This document shows positions 1 to 7,071 of a DNA stretch of 12,119 nucleotides, piece by piece. Source of the stretch: Bacteroidota bacterium. GTDB taxonomy: Bacteria; Bacteroidota; Bacteroidia; Flavobacteriales; Weeksellaceae. A program made the position numbers and the translations under genes. Where the stretch lies: positions 1 through 12,119 of the forward strand of contig JAFAAJ010000242.1 of assembly GCA_023426625.1 (NCBI GenBank), read 5' to 3'. Position 1 is the first letter of the stretch; every line of letters starts with the position of its first letter. The notes beneath the pieces are model-generated. The model made no database searches, was not told the DNA's origin, and saw only the letters and a list, made by a program, of their open reading frames with translations.

Positions 1-380
1 GGAATAAGCTGATCGATTTTGAAATTTCTGAGCAGGATTTTAAACTGAATTATGTGATCCCCGATCTGGACAAGAAAATCGTTATTAATTTTCTTAAGAA
101 TGATTTCCGGCAACTTTTGAGGAAGCAATATCCGGTAAATGAAAGTTTTGAAAATTCAGAATATGACATTTACCTTTCTAAACTCGGCAACAAAGCATAT
201 TATCTTTTCTTCAGTAAGGAAAACGGTTTGCTGAATACAATGATTTACACGAAGAACAATAAGGAAAAAATCGATTTTAGTTTTGAGGCAAAAAAACATA
301 TCTTCGCAGACAGTATCAATCTTCAGCATAAAGATTACAAGATCAATATTAAACTATTTCAAATAACAGAAACAGAATAA
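1..380 (+). CDS. 3' part of an unrecognised protein (partial; possibly a LolA/LolB-like envelope protein)
   Basis: The frame beginning at base 3 is open from the window edge to the TAA at 378-380, so this is the C-terminal end of a gene that starts outside the window. The GTG at 54 lies inside this open frame and is not needed as a start. About 125 residues are visible. They are rich in Lys, Asn, Phe and Tyr, have no membrane segment or Cys motif, and show alternating polar and hydrophobic residues suggesting beta strands, especially in the last 60. Aryl-polyene and flexirubin clusters often carry LolA- or LolB-like lipoprotein-handling proteins beside the dehydratase, and the strand-rich end would fit such a fold. 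That is context plus impression, not recognition. The stop lies 3 bp before the next ATG, so the two genes are very probably co-transcribed. Confidence 0.6.
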   Translation, partial: NKLIDFEISEQDFKLNYVIPDLDKKIVINFLKNDFRQLLRKQYPVNESFENSEYDIYLSKLGNKAYYLFFSKENGLLNTMIYTKNNKEKIDFSFEAKKHIFADSINLQHKDYKINIKLFQITETE

Positions 381-383
381 CCG

Positions 384-755
384 ATGCAGACCATTCTTAC
401 AGACTTTTATACGTTACAATCTCACGAAAAAGCAGAGAACGGAAGCTTCATTGCGAATATCATTCTGAATAAAGATCATGATATTTTCAAAGGACATTTT
501 CCGGGAAATCCTGTAACGCCGGGAGTTTGCATGATGCAGATCGTAAAAGAGCTTACGGAAGAGTTTACCGGTAAAAAGTTATTTTTAAAGTCAGCTTCCA
601 ATATCAAGTTCATGGCGATCATTAATCCGGTGGAGAACCCTGAACTGAAGCTACAGCTGGACATTACCGAAAATGAAAATGAAGTTAAAGTAAAAAATAC
701 AACTTCTTTTGGCGAGACTATTGCATTAAAAATGTCAGTTAATTATAATAAATAG
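384..755 (+). CDS. 3-hydroxyacyl-ACP dehydratase, FabZ-like hot-dog protein
   Basis: The 123-residue length fits a single hot-dog domain. Residues 32-49 read HDIFKGHFPGNPVTPGVC, the FabZ/FabA active-site region, with catalytic His38 in GHFPG and the PGV turn at 46-48. In FabZ the helix after PGV carries the catalytic Glu (PGVLILEA in E. coli); here the aligned position is Gln52 (PGVCMMQI). The conserved strand region follows around residues 72-93. The family dehydrates 3-hydroxyacyl-ACP to trans-2-enoyl-ACP. In a polyene cluster with no enoyl reductase this would leave the double bonds in the chain. The ATG is 3 bp after the preceding stop and the next gene starts 5 bp downstream, so it sits inside an operon. 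The fold assignment is firm. The exact substrate, and whether the Gln form is fully active, are inferred or open. Confidence 0.88.
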   Translation: MQTILTDFYTLQSHEKAENGSFIANIILNKDHDIFKGHFPGNPVTPGVCMMQIVKELTEEFTGKKLFLKSASNIKFMAIINPVENPELKLQLDITENENEVKVKNTTSFGETIALKMSVNYNK

Positions 756-760
756 ACATT

Positions 761-1246
761 ATGAAGCTTCTTTTATCTCTACTCGCAGGATTATTGATGT
801 TTTTTCAGTCTTCCGACCTGGATGCATTAAGAAACAGCTACGCCAAAGCCAACCAATCGAACGCCAATACCCAAAGTTTCATCAACCTTGCTGAAAAGCA
901 GTCGTCATCAGATGCTGTAACAAGAGGATATAAAGCTGCGGCTCAGATTATGGAAGCTAAAATAACGACGGAAAAAGGTAAAAGAAAATCTTTTGTGAAA
1001 TCCGGTGCTACAAGTTTGGAAAGTATCATCAAAAGTAATCCGAACAATGCCGAACTAAGGCTGATCCGATTGAGCGTACAGGAAAATCTTCCTAAAATTG
1101 TAGGATATCGCGGAAGCTTAAAAGATGATAAAACGTTTCTTATCAGTCAATTCAGTAAGCAAAATTCCGCATTGAAAAACTATATTAAAAGATTTGCTTC
1201 CCAGTCTAAGAGTTTTACTCCTGCAGACAGGGCTTTATTAAACTAA
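761..1246 (+). CDS. Small exported helical protein of unknown function
   Basis: This 161-residue protein begins with a typical export signal: Lys2, then a Leu-rich core LLLSLLAGLLMFF, with likely cleavage around residues 16-20. There is no lipobox Cys, so it is probably a soluble periplasmic protein. The mature part is Ser/Ala/Lys/Asn-rich and predicted mostly helical by eye, with a segment near residues 94-117 (PNNAELRLIRLSVQENLPKI) that resembles a TPR-like helix pair. No enzymatic motif is visible and I cannot name a family. It lies 5 bp after the dehydratase and 4 bp before the glycosyltransferase, so it is presumably expressed with them and may act in envelope handling of the pigment. 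That role is inference from position only. Confidence 0.8.
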   Translation: MKLLLSLLAGLLMFFQSSDLDALRNSYAKANQSNANTQSFINLAEKQSSSDAVTRGYKAAAQIMEAKITTEKGKRKSFVKSGATSLESIIKSNPNNAELRLIRLSVQENLPKIVGYRGSLKDDKTFLISQFSKQNSALKNYIKRFASQSKSFTPADRALLN

Positions 1247-1250
1247 AACA

Positions 1251-2423
1251 ATGACCATCTCTGAAGTACGAAACGCCATTTCTGAAAGGAAAATATGTGT
1301 TTTAATCCCTACTTACAACAATGAGAAAACTCTGAAAAGAGTCATAAATGGTGTATTGGATTACACTGAAAGTATCATTGTGATCAATGATGGCTCTACA
1401 GATTCCACCGCGCAGATTCTGAGTGATTATTCTCAGGTCACGGTTGTTAGCTTACCCGTGAACAAAGGAAAAGGAAACGGACTTAAGACAGGTTTTCGCA
1501 AGGCGCAAAAATTAGGTTATCATTATGCCATCACCATAGATTCCGATGGGCAGCATTACCCGGATGATATTCCTGTTTTTGTGAAAGCATTGCTGGAGGA
1601 AAATAAAGATGTTCTACTGATCGGAAACCGAAATATGTCTCAGGACGGAATTCCTAAAAAAAGCAGTTTCGGGAACAGGTTTTCCAATTTCTGGTTTTGG
1701 TTTGAAACCGGAATTAAATTAGAAGATACCCAGTCCGGTTATCGTTTATATCCTTTACATAAAATTCCTAAAAAATATTTCACTCCAAAGTTTGAATTCG
1801 AGATCGAGATCATTGTGAGGACAGCATGGAAATATGTACCGGTAAAGAACGTTCCGATAAAAGTACTGTATGATCCTGCGGAAAGAGTATCTCATTTCAG
1901 GCCGTTCAAGGATTTTACAAGGATCAGTATTCTGAATACGATTCTGGTGATCATTACTTTAGTTTACATTATTCCGAGGAACTTCGTGAATAATTTCAAA
2001 AAAAAAAGCCTTAAAAAATTTATAAAGGAAGATGTTCTGGAAAGCGATGGAAGCAACAGGACAAAAGCATTTTCCGTAGCCTTGGGAATTTTTATCGGGT
2101 TATCTCCGTTTTGGGGACTTCATACGGTCTTAGTCATTTCTTTGGCTGTTCTATTTAAGCTCAATAAAGTTTTGGCATTTGTCACCTCCAATATCAGTCT
2201 GCCACCATTTATTCCTTTCATTATAGCTGCTTCTTTGTTTCTAGGCTCTCCGTTTGTGCATGGAGACAGCAATATCCTGACTCAGGAACTGAATTTTGAT
2301 CTTGTTAAAAATAATCTCCTGCAATATATGATCGGAAGTGCAATATTGGCTACTATGATGTCGGCACTTTCAGGAATTGCCACATATTTGTTTTTGCATA
2401 GGCTTCATCCGGAGAATAATTAA
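1251..2423 (+). CDS. Family 2 glycosyltransferase (polyprenyl-phosphate sugar synthase-like) fused to a DUF2062 membrane domain
   Basis: Residues 14-210 form a GT-A glycosyltransferase of the dolichol-phosphate mannose synthase type: VLIPTYNNE at 17-25, VINDGSTDS at 44-52, the NKGKGNGLKTG loop at 71-81, the metal-binding DSDGQH at 97-102 and the acceptor motif DTQSGYRLYP at 159-168. A first hydrophobic stretch lies at 226-241. After a basic linker, residues 272-385 match DUF2062, with FIGLSPFWGLHT at 281-292, LNKVLAFVTSNIS at 304-316 and several membrane segments. Length (390) fits two full domains. The family moves a sugar from a nucleotide donor to a lipid phosphate or other acceptor at the inner membrane face. 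Here the acceptor is unknown. It is the last gene of the + strand run and ends 22 bp from a convergent gene, with no clear terminator between. Confidence 0.87.
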   Translation: MTISEVRNAISERKICVLIPTYNNEKTLKRVINGVLDYTESIIVINDGSTDSTAQILSDYSQVTVVSLPVNKGKGNGLKTGFRKAQKLGYHYAITIDSDGQHYPDDIPVFVKALLEENKDVLLIGNRNMSQDGIPKKSSFGNRFSNFWFWFETGIKLEDTQSGYRLYPLHKIPKKYFTPKFEFEIEIIVRTAWKYVPVKNVPIKVLYDPAERVSHFRPFKDFTRISILNTILVIITLVYIIPRNFVNNFKKKSLKKFIKEDVLESDGSNRTKAFSVALGIFIGLSPFWGLHTVLVISLAVLFKLNKVLAFVTSNISLPPFIPFIIAASLFLGSPFVHGDSNILTQELNFDLVKNNLLQYMIGSAILATMMSALSGIATYLFLHRLHPENN

Positions 2424-2445
2424 GTCAGGAAGCATCCTATTAATC

Positions 2446-4191
2446 TCAATTTAATCTTTTCTTTGCCTTCTTCAGATACTTCTCAACATTTTCTCTATCG
2501 GGCAGTGTTGTGATTTCCTTTGTAAGGGCTTTTTCAAATTCAATTTTTGCTTTATGATAATCTTTTCTTGTGAAATAATATTTCCCAATTTGATAATAAA
2601 CCAACCAAAAATCAGGATTTAGTGCCTTATAGCTATTGATAAAATCCGCCGAAAGATTTCTATTTTCATCATCAATTGCTTCTTCAATCTGATGATATAG
2701 CTTCTTATAGTTTTCATAGTTCTTGAAATCCTGAGAATCAATAAAAGGATCTTCAGGAATATTCAATGATGATTTTGCCAGTTCACCATTTTGTAATCTT
2801 TTCTCCGAAAAAATTTCATTCAGGTCATAGCAAACAAATTCTCCCAACTGATAAGGATTCGAAGAAACCCAAGCTAATCTTTTCTGCGGAGAAAAGATCA
2901 CGGCATGATGTGCCAAGAGCTGATTGATTGCCTTTTCATTACCATATCCCAAACTTCCCCCTTTTAATCCTAATCGGTCCCTTAAAACAGCCGCCATTTT
3001 CTCAGGATTCAGCTTTTTGTTTTTCTGCAGGAGTTCTTTAAGTCTTTCATATCTGTATTCCGAATGACTTTCGATAATATGTTTCTGGTTTCTTTTGTCG
3101 TCTTTATATGCTTCTGACTGAAAATGATTCGTACACAAAACTCTACTTGAATTATGCATCTTGTATACACCGAAATTCTTCGGTGAAACTTCAATGATCA
3201 CTGCACTTTTATCATGGGCACTTCCTACCAGAATGGATTCGGAAACAAATACCTTCCTTTTTCGGGCAATGGCAATGGCTTCATCGATGGTTTTAGCATA
3301 TTGTAAAATTTCCCGTGTCACCAATGAAATCGGCGTTTTTGCAGTTAATGGAATTTTAGATTTTCCGGCGTTGATCGTTACGGTGATTCCCTCCATATTC
3401 ATTCCCGAAACTACCCCAATCATTCCCGGCCAGCTTACCGACATATAAGAAAATCCGTTTTCGGGCTTTACAAATTCCACCAGTTTATTCTTGGCAAAAT
3501 CATCCCCCACATAGAAATCAAAGTTCCTTCCGATCAGCAGATCTCCATCTTCCGTATTCTCATTCCACACGGCTAAAGAAGTACAGCCCACCATTGCAAG
3601 ATCCTGCAATGCATGGCCAATATCATGGGCTCCGTGCAAATACATACTTCTTAAATACTTAGGAGCGATAAAATCGTATTTCCCCGATGAATATTGAGCC
3701 AAACCGTATAACTCTGCCTGAAAATCTTCTCTTACATTGAGGTACATTTTCCGGTTGTACCACTTGAGGAAACCACGTAACAGTTTTTGTTTAAACTCTG
3801 AAGGAACGAAACCTTCCACTTTTGAAAAGAAGATCTCTTCCTGTTTCTGCATTAAATCCTGCGTTAAAGCACCGTTGTTATACCCCAACTGCAAAGGATT
3901 TCCCTGAATATAAAGTTCCCAAAGCTGCTGTCTGTTTTTGGTTAAATAATTATTCTTAAAGCTGAATGTAGAATCATTGATCTTGTTCACTTTCGGGATT
4001 TCCAACGAATAATTTTTAATATCAGGAACATGGTGAACCGATCTTGACACTCCGCAGGAAGTAAGGTTAAGGATGAGAACTAAAATTACAAAGTATTTAG
4101 AGAAGTAATTTTGGGGAGATTCTCCACTCCACTTCTGACCTGCGTTCGAAGACTTCTCGTCCGTGTTCAGAATGACAATATTATTTTTCAC
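2446..4191 (-). CDS. C45-family (acyltransferase/choloylglycine hydrolase-like Ntn-hydrolase) lipoprotein with C-terminal TPR-like tail
   Basis: The 581-residue frame starts at GTG (4191-4189) and overlaps the preceding gene by 11 bp. No in-frame ATG exists before the lipoprotein signal, a hydrophobic run FVILVLILNLTSC with lipobox Cys46. The protein is therefore probably an envelope lipoprotein. The central domain resembles peptidase family C45 and related amide hydrolases: HGAHDIGHALQDLAMVGCTS (187-205) with putative autocatalytic nucleophile Cys203, then DGDLLIGRNFDF (215-226), WPGMIGVVSGMNMEGITVTINA (254-275) and CTNHF (353-357). Residues about 525-575 look like one or two TPR helix pairs. 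Family members cleave or form amide bonds, some transferring acyl groups. The substrate here is unknown. It is the last gene of the minus-strand run, so acyl transfer or turnover of pigment is possible but inferred. Residues 1-27 are encoded largely by repeat-like DNA and may not be native. Confidence 0.82.
   Translation of the reverse strand: MKNNIVILNTDEKSSNAGQKWSGESPQNYFSKYFVILVLILNLTSCGVSRSVHHVPDIKNYSLEIPKVNKINDSTFSFKNNYLTKNRQQLWELYIQGNPLQLGYNNGALTQDLMQKQEEIFFSKVEGFVPSEFKQKLLRGFLKWYNRKMYLNVREDFQAELYGLAQYSSGKYDFIAPKYLRSMYLHGAHDIGHALQDLAMVGCTSLAVWNENTEDGDLLIGRNFDFYVGDDFAKNKLVEFVKPENGFSYMSVSWPGMIGVVSGMNMEGITVTINAGKSKIPLTAKTPISLVTREILQYAKTIDEAIAIARKRKVFVSESILVGSAHDKSAVIIEVSPKNFGVYKMHNSSRVLCTNHFQSEAYKDDKRNQKHIIESHSEYRYERLKELLQKNKKLNPEKMAAVLRDRLGLKGGSLGYGNEKAINQLLAHHAVIFSPQKRLAWVSSNPYQLGEFVCYDLNEIFSEKRLQNGELAKSSLNIPEDPFIDSQDFKNYENYKKLYHQIEEAIDDENRNLSADFINSYKALNPDFWLVYYQIGKYYFTRKDYHKAKIEFEKALTKEITTLPDRENVEKYLKKAKKRLN
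4111..4178 (-). repeat. Repeat-like insert at the 5' end of the C45 lipoprotein gene
   Basis: On the minus strand this stretch opens with TTGTCATTCTGAAC and closes with GGAGTGGAGAATCTCC. These words resemble the dispersed GTCATTCTGA...GAAGAATCT type of intergenic repeat that I recall from flavobacterial genomes. It contains short dyads, GAAG-T-CTTC and GGAGA-T-TCTCC. It lies exactly between the end of the FAD oxidoreductase gene and the signal peptide of the C45 gene, and in frame it encodes a polar segment (residues about 5-27) unlike a signal peptide. No second copy occurs in this window, so the repeat call rests on resemblance only. Confidence 0.45.
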
Positions 4192-5710
4192 TTTGTCTGA
4201 TCATTTGGGTAAGACGTTCATCCATAAGCTCTTTTCCGAGAATTTCCGCACAGGTACTGAATGCGCCGATTGTCACTCCCAAAATTCCGTGCATATTAAC
4301 CGATTGTCCTGTAAGAAAAAGGTTATCGATCTTCGTTCTTGGAGAAACCATTGTTTTCAACGGATTCTCTGAGCTTCTTACATATCCGTACATATTTCCT
4401 TTAAAACTCCCGATATAATCTCTGTAAGATAACGGAGATGAAGTATAAACGCTTTTTATATTAGACCTTAAATTCGGAATTTTCTTTTCAAGGGCATCAA
4501 TCATTTTTTCTGCTTTTTTCTGTTTGAAATCTTGATACTGCTTTCCTCTTTCATGTTCATCTGCAACAGTATTCACTGTATTTTCCCAAGCTTTAACCTC
4601 ATCAAAATCCATGTAGGAAATTGCAGTCAGACTTTCTGCAAATTCAGGATGATGTTTTGAAGGAGCTGAAGAAAGCATATAAGTTTCGGGCCACTTCGCT
4701 TTATCATAACGATAAGCATTCCATACAGATTCTTCTGATGGATAATGATAAATATTATAATTAAAATTCGGGATGGTTTGAGGTTTCAATACGACATATA
4801 CACTGAAACATGATGACACCGGCTCCCAACTCAACACCCTGTTTAGGAAAGATTTTTTCAGCCTTTCCTCTCCGATCAGTCGAATCGTGGAGCGAATTTC
4901 TATATTAGAAATGAACTTTTTTGCGTGATATGCTTTTCCTGATTTAGTTTTCACAGAAGTCAGTATATCCTGAGTGAAGATCATTTCCGAAACTTCTGAA
5001 TGCTTATGGATTTCGGCTCCGTACTGTCTCAATTTACGGATCAGGAGTTTGGAAATTTGGCTTCCTCCTTTTACACATTTGTAAGCACTTTGTATATAAG
5101 AATTAACCGTAAGTGCATGAACATAAAAAGGAACATTTTCAGAATCTCCCGCATACAGGAAGTTGGAACCCAACAAAACAGCCTGTAGCTTTTTATCGGA
5201 AGTAATGGATTCTATGAATCTCTTGGTATTGAGATGAAGAACTTCTTCGTTATAACTCTCTTTTCCGATGACATTATACCTTGGAAACTGGCTACAGACA
5301 TATTGCAGTTCTTCACAATAACTTTCAAGATTTTCTTTTTCATGCGGAAATATTTCTGAAAGCTGTTTCACGAAATTTTTATATCCCTGTGCATGTGGAT
5401 ATTCAACCGGATCGTCCCCGAATGTGATCTTATCATAACCATTTTCATCCATTTTCTGGATCTCAAGTTCATCCATGATTTCCAAATAAGAAAAATACTG
5501 ATTCAGGTTTTGCCCTTTGGAAAGCCCTCCTAAATAATGAACTCCGGTATCAAAGATCAGTTTGTCGCGGGAAAAAGTCTGCAAATTTCCTCCATACTGA
5601 TTGTTTTTCTCCAGAACACAAACCTTCAGGCCTTCTTTAGCCAATATCAGAGCTGAAACAAGTCCTCCCAATCCGCTTCCGATTACAAGTATGTCGTATT
5701 CTTTTTTCAA
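4181..5710 (-). CDS. FAD-dependent oxidoreductase, phytoene desaturase / carotenoid isomerase (CrtISO)-like
   Basis: The N-terminus YDILVIGSGLGGLVSALILAK carries a Rossmann FAD motif (GSGLGG at 11-16) ending at Glu34 in VCVLEKN, followed by the YGGNLQTF and DTGVHYLGG segments of the phytoene desaturase / retinol saturase / CrtISO group. The C-terminal NLFLTGQSVNMHGILGVTIG (about 463-482) is the second FAD-contact motif. Length 509 is normal. Family members desaturate, saturate or isomerise polyene chains, so a role on the aryl-polyene chain is reasonable but not shown. The start is TTG at 5710-5708. The next ATG is about 75 codons in, beyond the FAD motif, so TTG is required. The TTG sits in ATTGAAAAAA, one T away from an ATG. 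The 143 bp before it (5711-5853) are AT-rich; I see no convincing promoter or terminator there. The 3' end overlaps the C45 gene by 11 bp. Confidence 0.88.
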   Translation of the reverse strand: MKKEYDILVIGSGLGGLVSALILAKEGLKVCVLEKNNQYGGNLQTFSRDKLIFDTGVHYLGGLSKGQNLNQYFSYLEIMDELEIQKMDENGYDKITFGDDPVEYPHAQGYKNFVKQLSEIFPHEKENLESYCEELQYVCSQFPRYNVIGKESYNEEVLHLNTKRFIESITSDKKLQAVLLGSNFLYAGDSENVPFYVHALTVNSYIQSAYKCVKGGSQISKLLIRKLRQYGAEIHKHSEVSEMIFTQDILTSVKTKSGKAYHAKKFISNIEIRSTIRLIGEERLKKSFLNRVLSWEPVSSCFSVYVVLKPQTIPNFNYNIYHYPSEESVWNAYRYDKAKWPETYMLSSAPSKHHPEFAESLTAISYMDFDEVKAWENTVNTVADEHERGKQYQDFKQKKAEKMIDALEKKIPNLRSNIKSVYTSSPLSYRDYIGSFKGNMYGYVRSSENPLKTMVSPRTKIDNLFLTGQSVNMHGILGVTIGAFSTCAEILGKELMDERLTQMIRQSEK

Positions 5711-5853
5711 TGGAGAAAAAGTGTGTTTTTTTAATTAAGAAATTAGATATAATGTCAATTCAGGATCAAATACTCTGAATCACTTATCTTAATTTTCTAA
5801 AAATTCTTAACGGTTGAGTTTATTATTAGTTTATGGAGCTAAAATTAGAAAAA

Positions 5854-6738
5854 TTAATCAATATCATCCCAAAAATCGAAATAATTGAACCATTGGATAG
5901 GATATTTTTTCAGCATAGTCTCCAAATTGTGAGCATACGAATGCAAAAGTCCCTGTGCATCACGTTTTTTAATGTTCTCCGCCATTCTGGCATATAAATG
6001 ATAATGAAGATTGTTTTCTTTCATTACATAGACATAAACGACAGGAACCCCGAGTCGCGAAGCGATCAGGAACGGACCTGCAGGAAACTTTGCCGATTTC
6101 CCCAATAGGTCAGCTTCAAGGTATTTGGATCCTTCGAAATAACGGTCTCCGGTAAAACAGATCAACTCATTATTCGAAAGTGCCCTATTGATATCAAAGA
6201 TATGAGACATATCTTCCTTCACATAAATGAATTTGATATTGCTTTTTTTAACGGCTACACTTTCAAGATATTCTTTTATAACGGTAACTTCCTGATCTGT
6301 GGTTACCAGATTGATCTGACAGTCGAAGTCTATTTCGGCAAAAAAGTGTTCTGCTATTTCAAAATTCCCGATATGAGCACTGATGAGTACTCCTCCTTTT
6401 TTTTCCTGTAAAAGATTTTTAAGATTTTCTACTCCGTCAAATTCATACGTAAAACGATCCCGAAGTCCGACAGAGATTGCCGTTTTATCGATAAGGATCT
6501 TACCAAAAATAAAATAGCTCCTGAATATGGCGAATTTAGCCTTCCAGAAGCTGTATTGTAGTCTTTTCCTAAAATAATAATAAATGTACTGATTGCTTTT
6601 TCTCAGGAAAAGAAAGTAGTAAGCTGCAACAAAATAAAGAACAAAATATGAACTTCGGACACCAATATTTCTAATACACCAGACGAATATTTTATATCCT
6701 AATATCGTCCCTTTAGATTTACCTTTCCACTTGTTCAT
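5854..6738 (-). CDS. Lysophospholipid acyltransferase-family protein (LpxL/HtrB lipid A acyltransferase-like)
   Basis: A longer frame runs back to a TTG at 6774, but ATG at 6738-6736 (MNKWKGKSKG) is the natural start and gives 294 residues, usual for the family. A hydrophobic anchor lies at about 29-45 (SSYFVLYFVAAYYFLFL). The catalytic HX4E motif is intact as HIGNFE (His122, Glu127) in GVLISAHIGNFE. Later conserved blocks are FTGDRYFEGS and KFPAGPFLIASRLGVPVV. Such enzymes sit on the inner membrane and move an acyl chain from acyl-ACP to a lipid or sugar hydroxyl. In aryl-polyene and flexirubin clusters a member of this family is regularly present and is a candidate for joining the polyene acyl chain to its partner alcohol or lipid. 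That role is inferred. It lies 74 bp after the ACP gene. Confidence 0.87.
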   Translation of the reverse strand: MNKWKGKSKGTILGYKIFVWCIRNIGVRSSYFVLYFVAAYYFLFLRKSNQYIYYYFRKRLQYSFWKAKFAIFRSYFIFGKILIDKTAISVGLRDRFTYEFDGVENLKNLLQEKKGGVLISAHIGNFEIAEHFFAEIDFDCQINLVTTDQEVTVIKEYLESVAVKKSNIKFIYVKEDMSHIFDINRALSNNELICFTGDRYFEGSKYLEADLLGKSAKFPAGPFLIASRLGVPVVYVYVMKENNLHYHLYARMAENIKKRDAQGLLHSYAHNLETMLKKYPIQWFNYFDFWDDID

Positions 6739-6795
6739 TTCGATGTAGCGATGTATCAGTGAGCAATTTATCAATAAAACATTATTGCTCCAGCA

Positions 6796-6817
6796 GATTG
6801 TTACATTAATTCTTAAG
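6796..6817. repeat. Short TGTTACA-type repeat word after the ACP gene
   Basis: The segment GATTGTTACATTAATTCTTA at the ACP stop shares the words TGTTACATT and ATTCTTAA with the denser block at 8300-8420. It overlaps the end of the ACP gene, whose stop is at 6813-6815. It may be a decayed copy of the same small intergenic repeat. Similarity by eye only. Confidence 0.35.
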
Positions 6818-7067
6818 CGTTCTTCTCAGCAATTTTATCTTCGATAGCGGTATAGAAATCATCAAATGTCACCATCTTTTTAAAATCAGCCTCCCCTAAT
6901 TTCACACCAAAATTAGATTCGATCACCACCACCATATCAATATAATCCAGGCTATCCAGACCCAGAGTATTTTTAAGGTTTGCTTCATTGCTGATTTCGT
7001 CGCCGTCCACCTCAAATTCATTAACTAGAAAATCATTAACAATGGCAACAATTTTTTCCCTTTCCAT
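6813..7067 (-). CDS. Acyl carrier protein
   Basis: The ATG at 7067-7065 gives 84 residues, the normal size. A longer frame from a TTG at 7091 would overlap the ketosynthase and adds nothing family-like. The phosphopantetheine site is clear: NTLGLDSLDYIDMV with Ser39 in the DSL motif. Helix 1 (EREKIVAIVNDFLVNEF) and the acidic helix II/III region (VVVIESNFGVKLGEADFKKMVTFDDFY) are typical. It would carry the growing polyene chain, or the aryl starter, as a thioester in the cytoplasm. It lies 4 bp downstream of the ketosynthase stop, which suggests coupled translation and a dedicated partnership with that enzyme rather than general fatty acid synthesis. Confidence 0.93.
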   Translation of the reverse strand: MEREKIVAIVNDFLVNEFEVDGDEISNEANLKNTLGLDSLDYIDMVVVIESNFGVKLGEADFKKMVTFDDFYTAIEDKIAEKNA

Positions 7068-7071
7068 CTTT

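Noticed and set aside
2424..2445. A terminator between the convergent GT2 and C45 genes
   Set aside because: Only a 4-bp AGGA/TCCT stem is present in the 22-bp gap, with no T-run on either side.
3161..3448. A 95-codon + strand frame inside the C45 gene
   Set aside because: It is antisense to the conserved Ntn-hydrolase core; its hydrophobic look follows from the opposite strand's codons.
4163..4372. A 69-codon open frame on the + strand across the C45/oxidoreductase junction
   Set aside because: It lies wholly antisense to two well-supported genes, and its product has no recognisable motif.
5711..5853. A promoter in the 143-bp gap upstream of the CrtISO-like gene
   Set aside because: A TTTG word is present on the minus strand (in GTATTTGATC), but no proper TAnnTTTG follows at the expected spacing.
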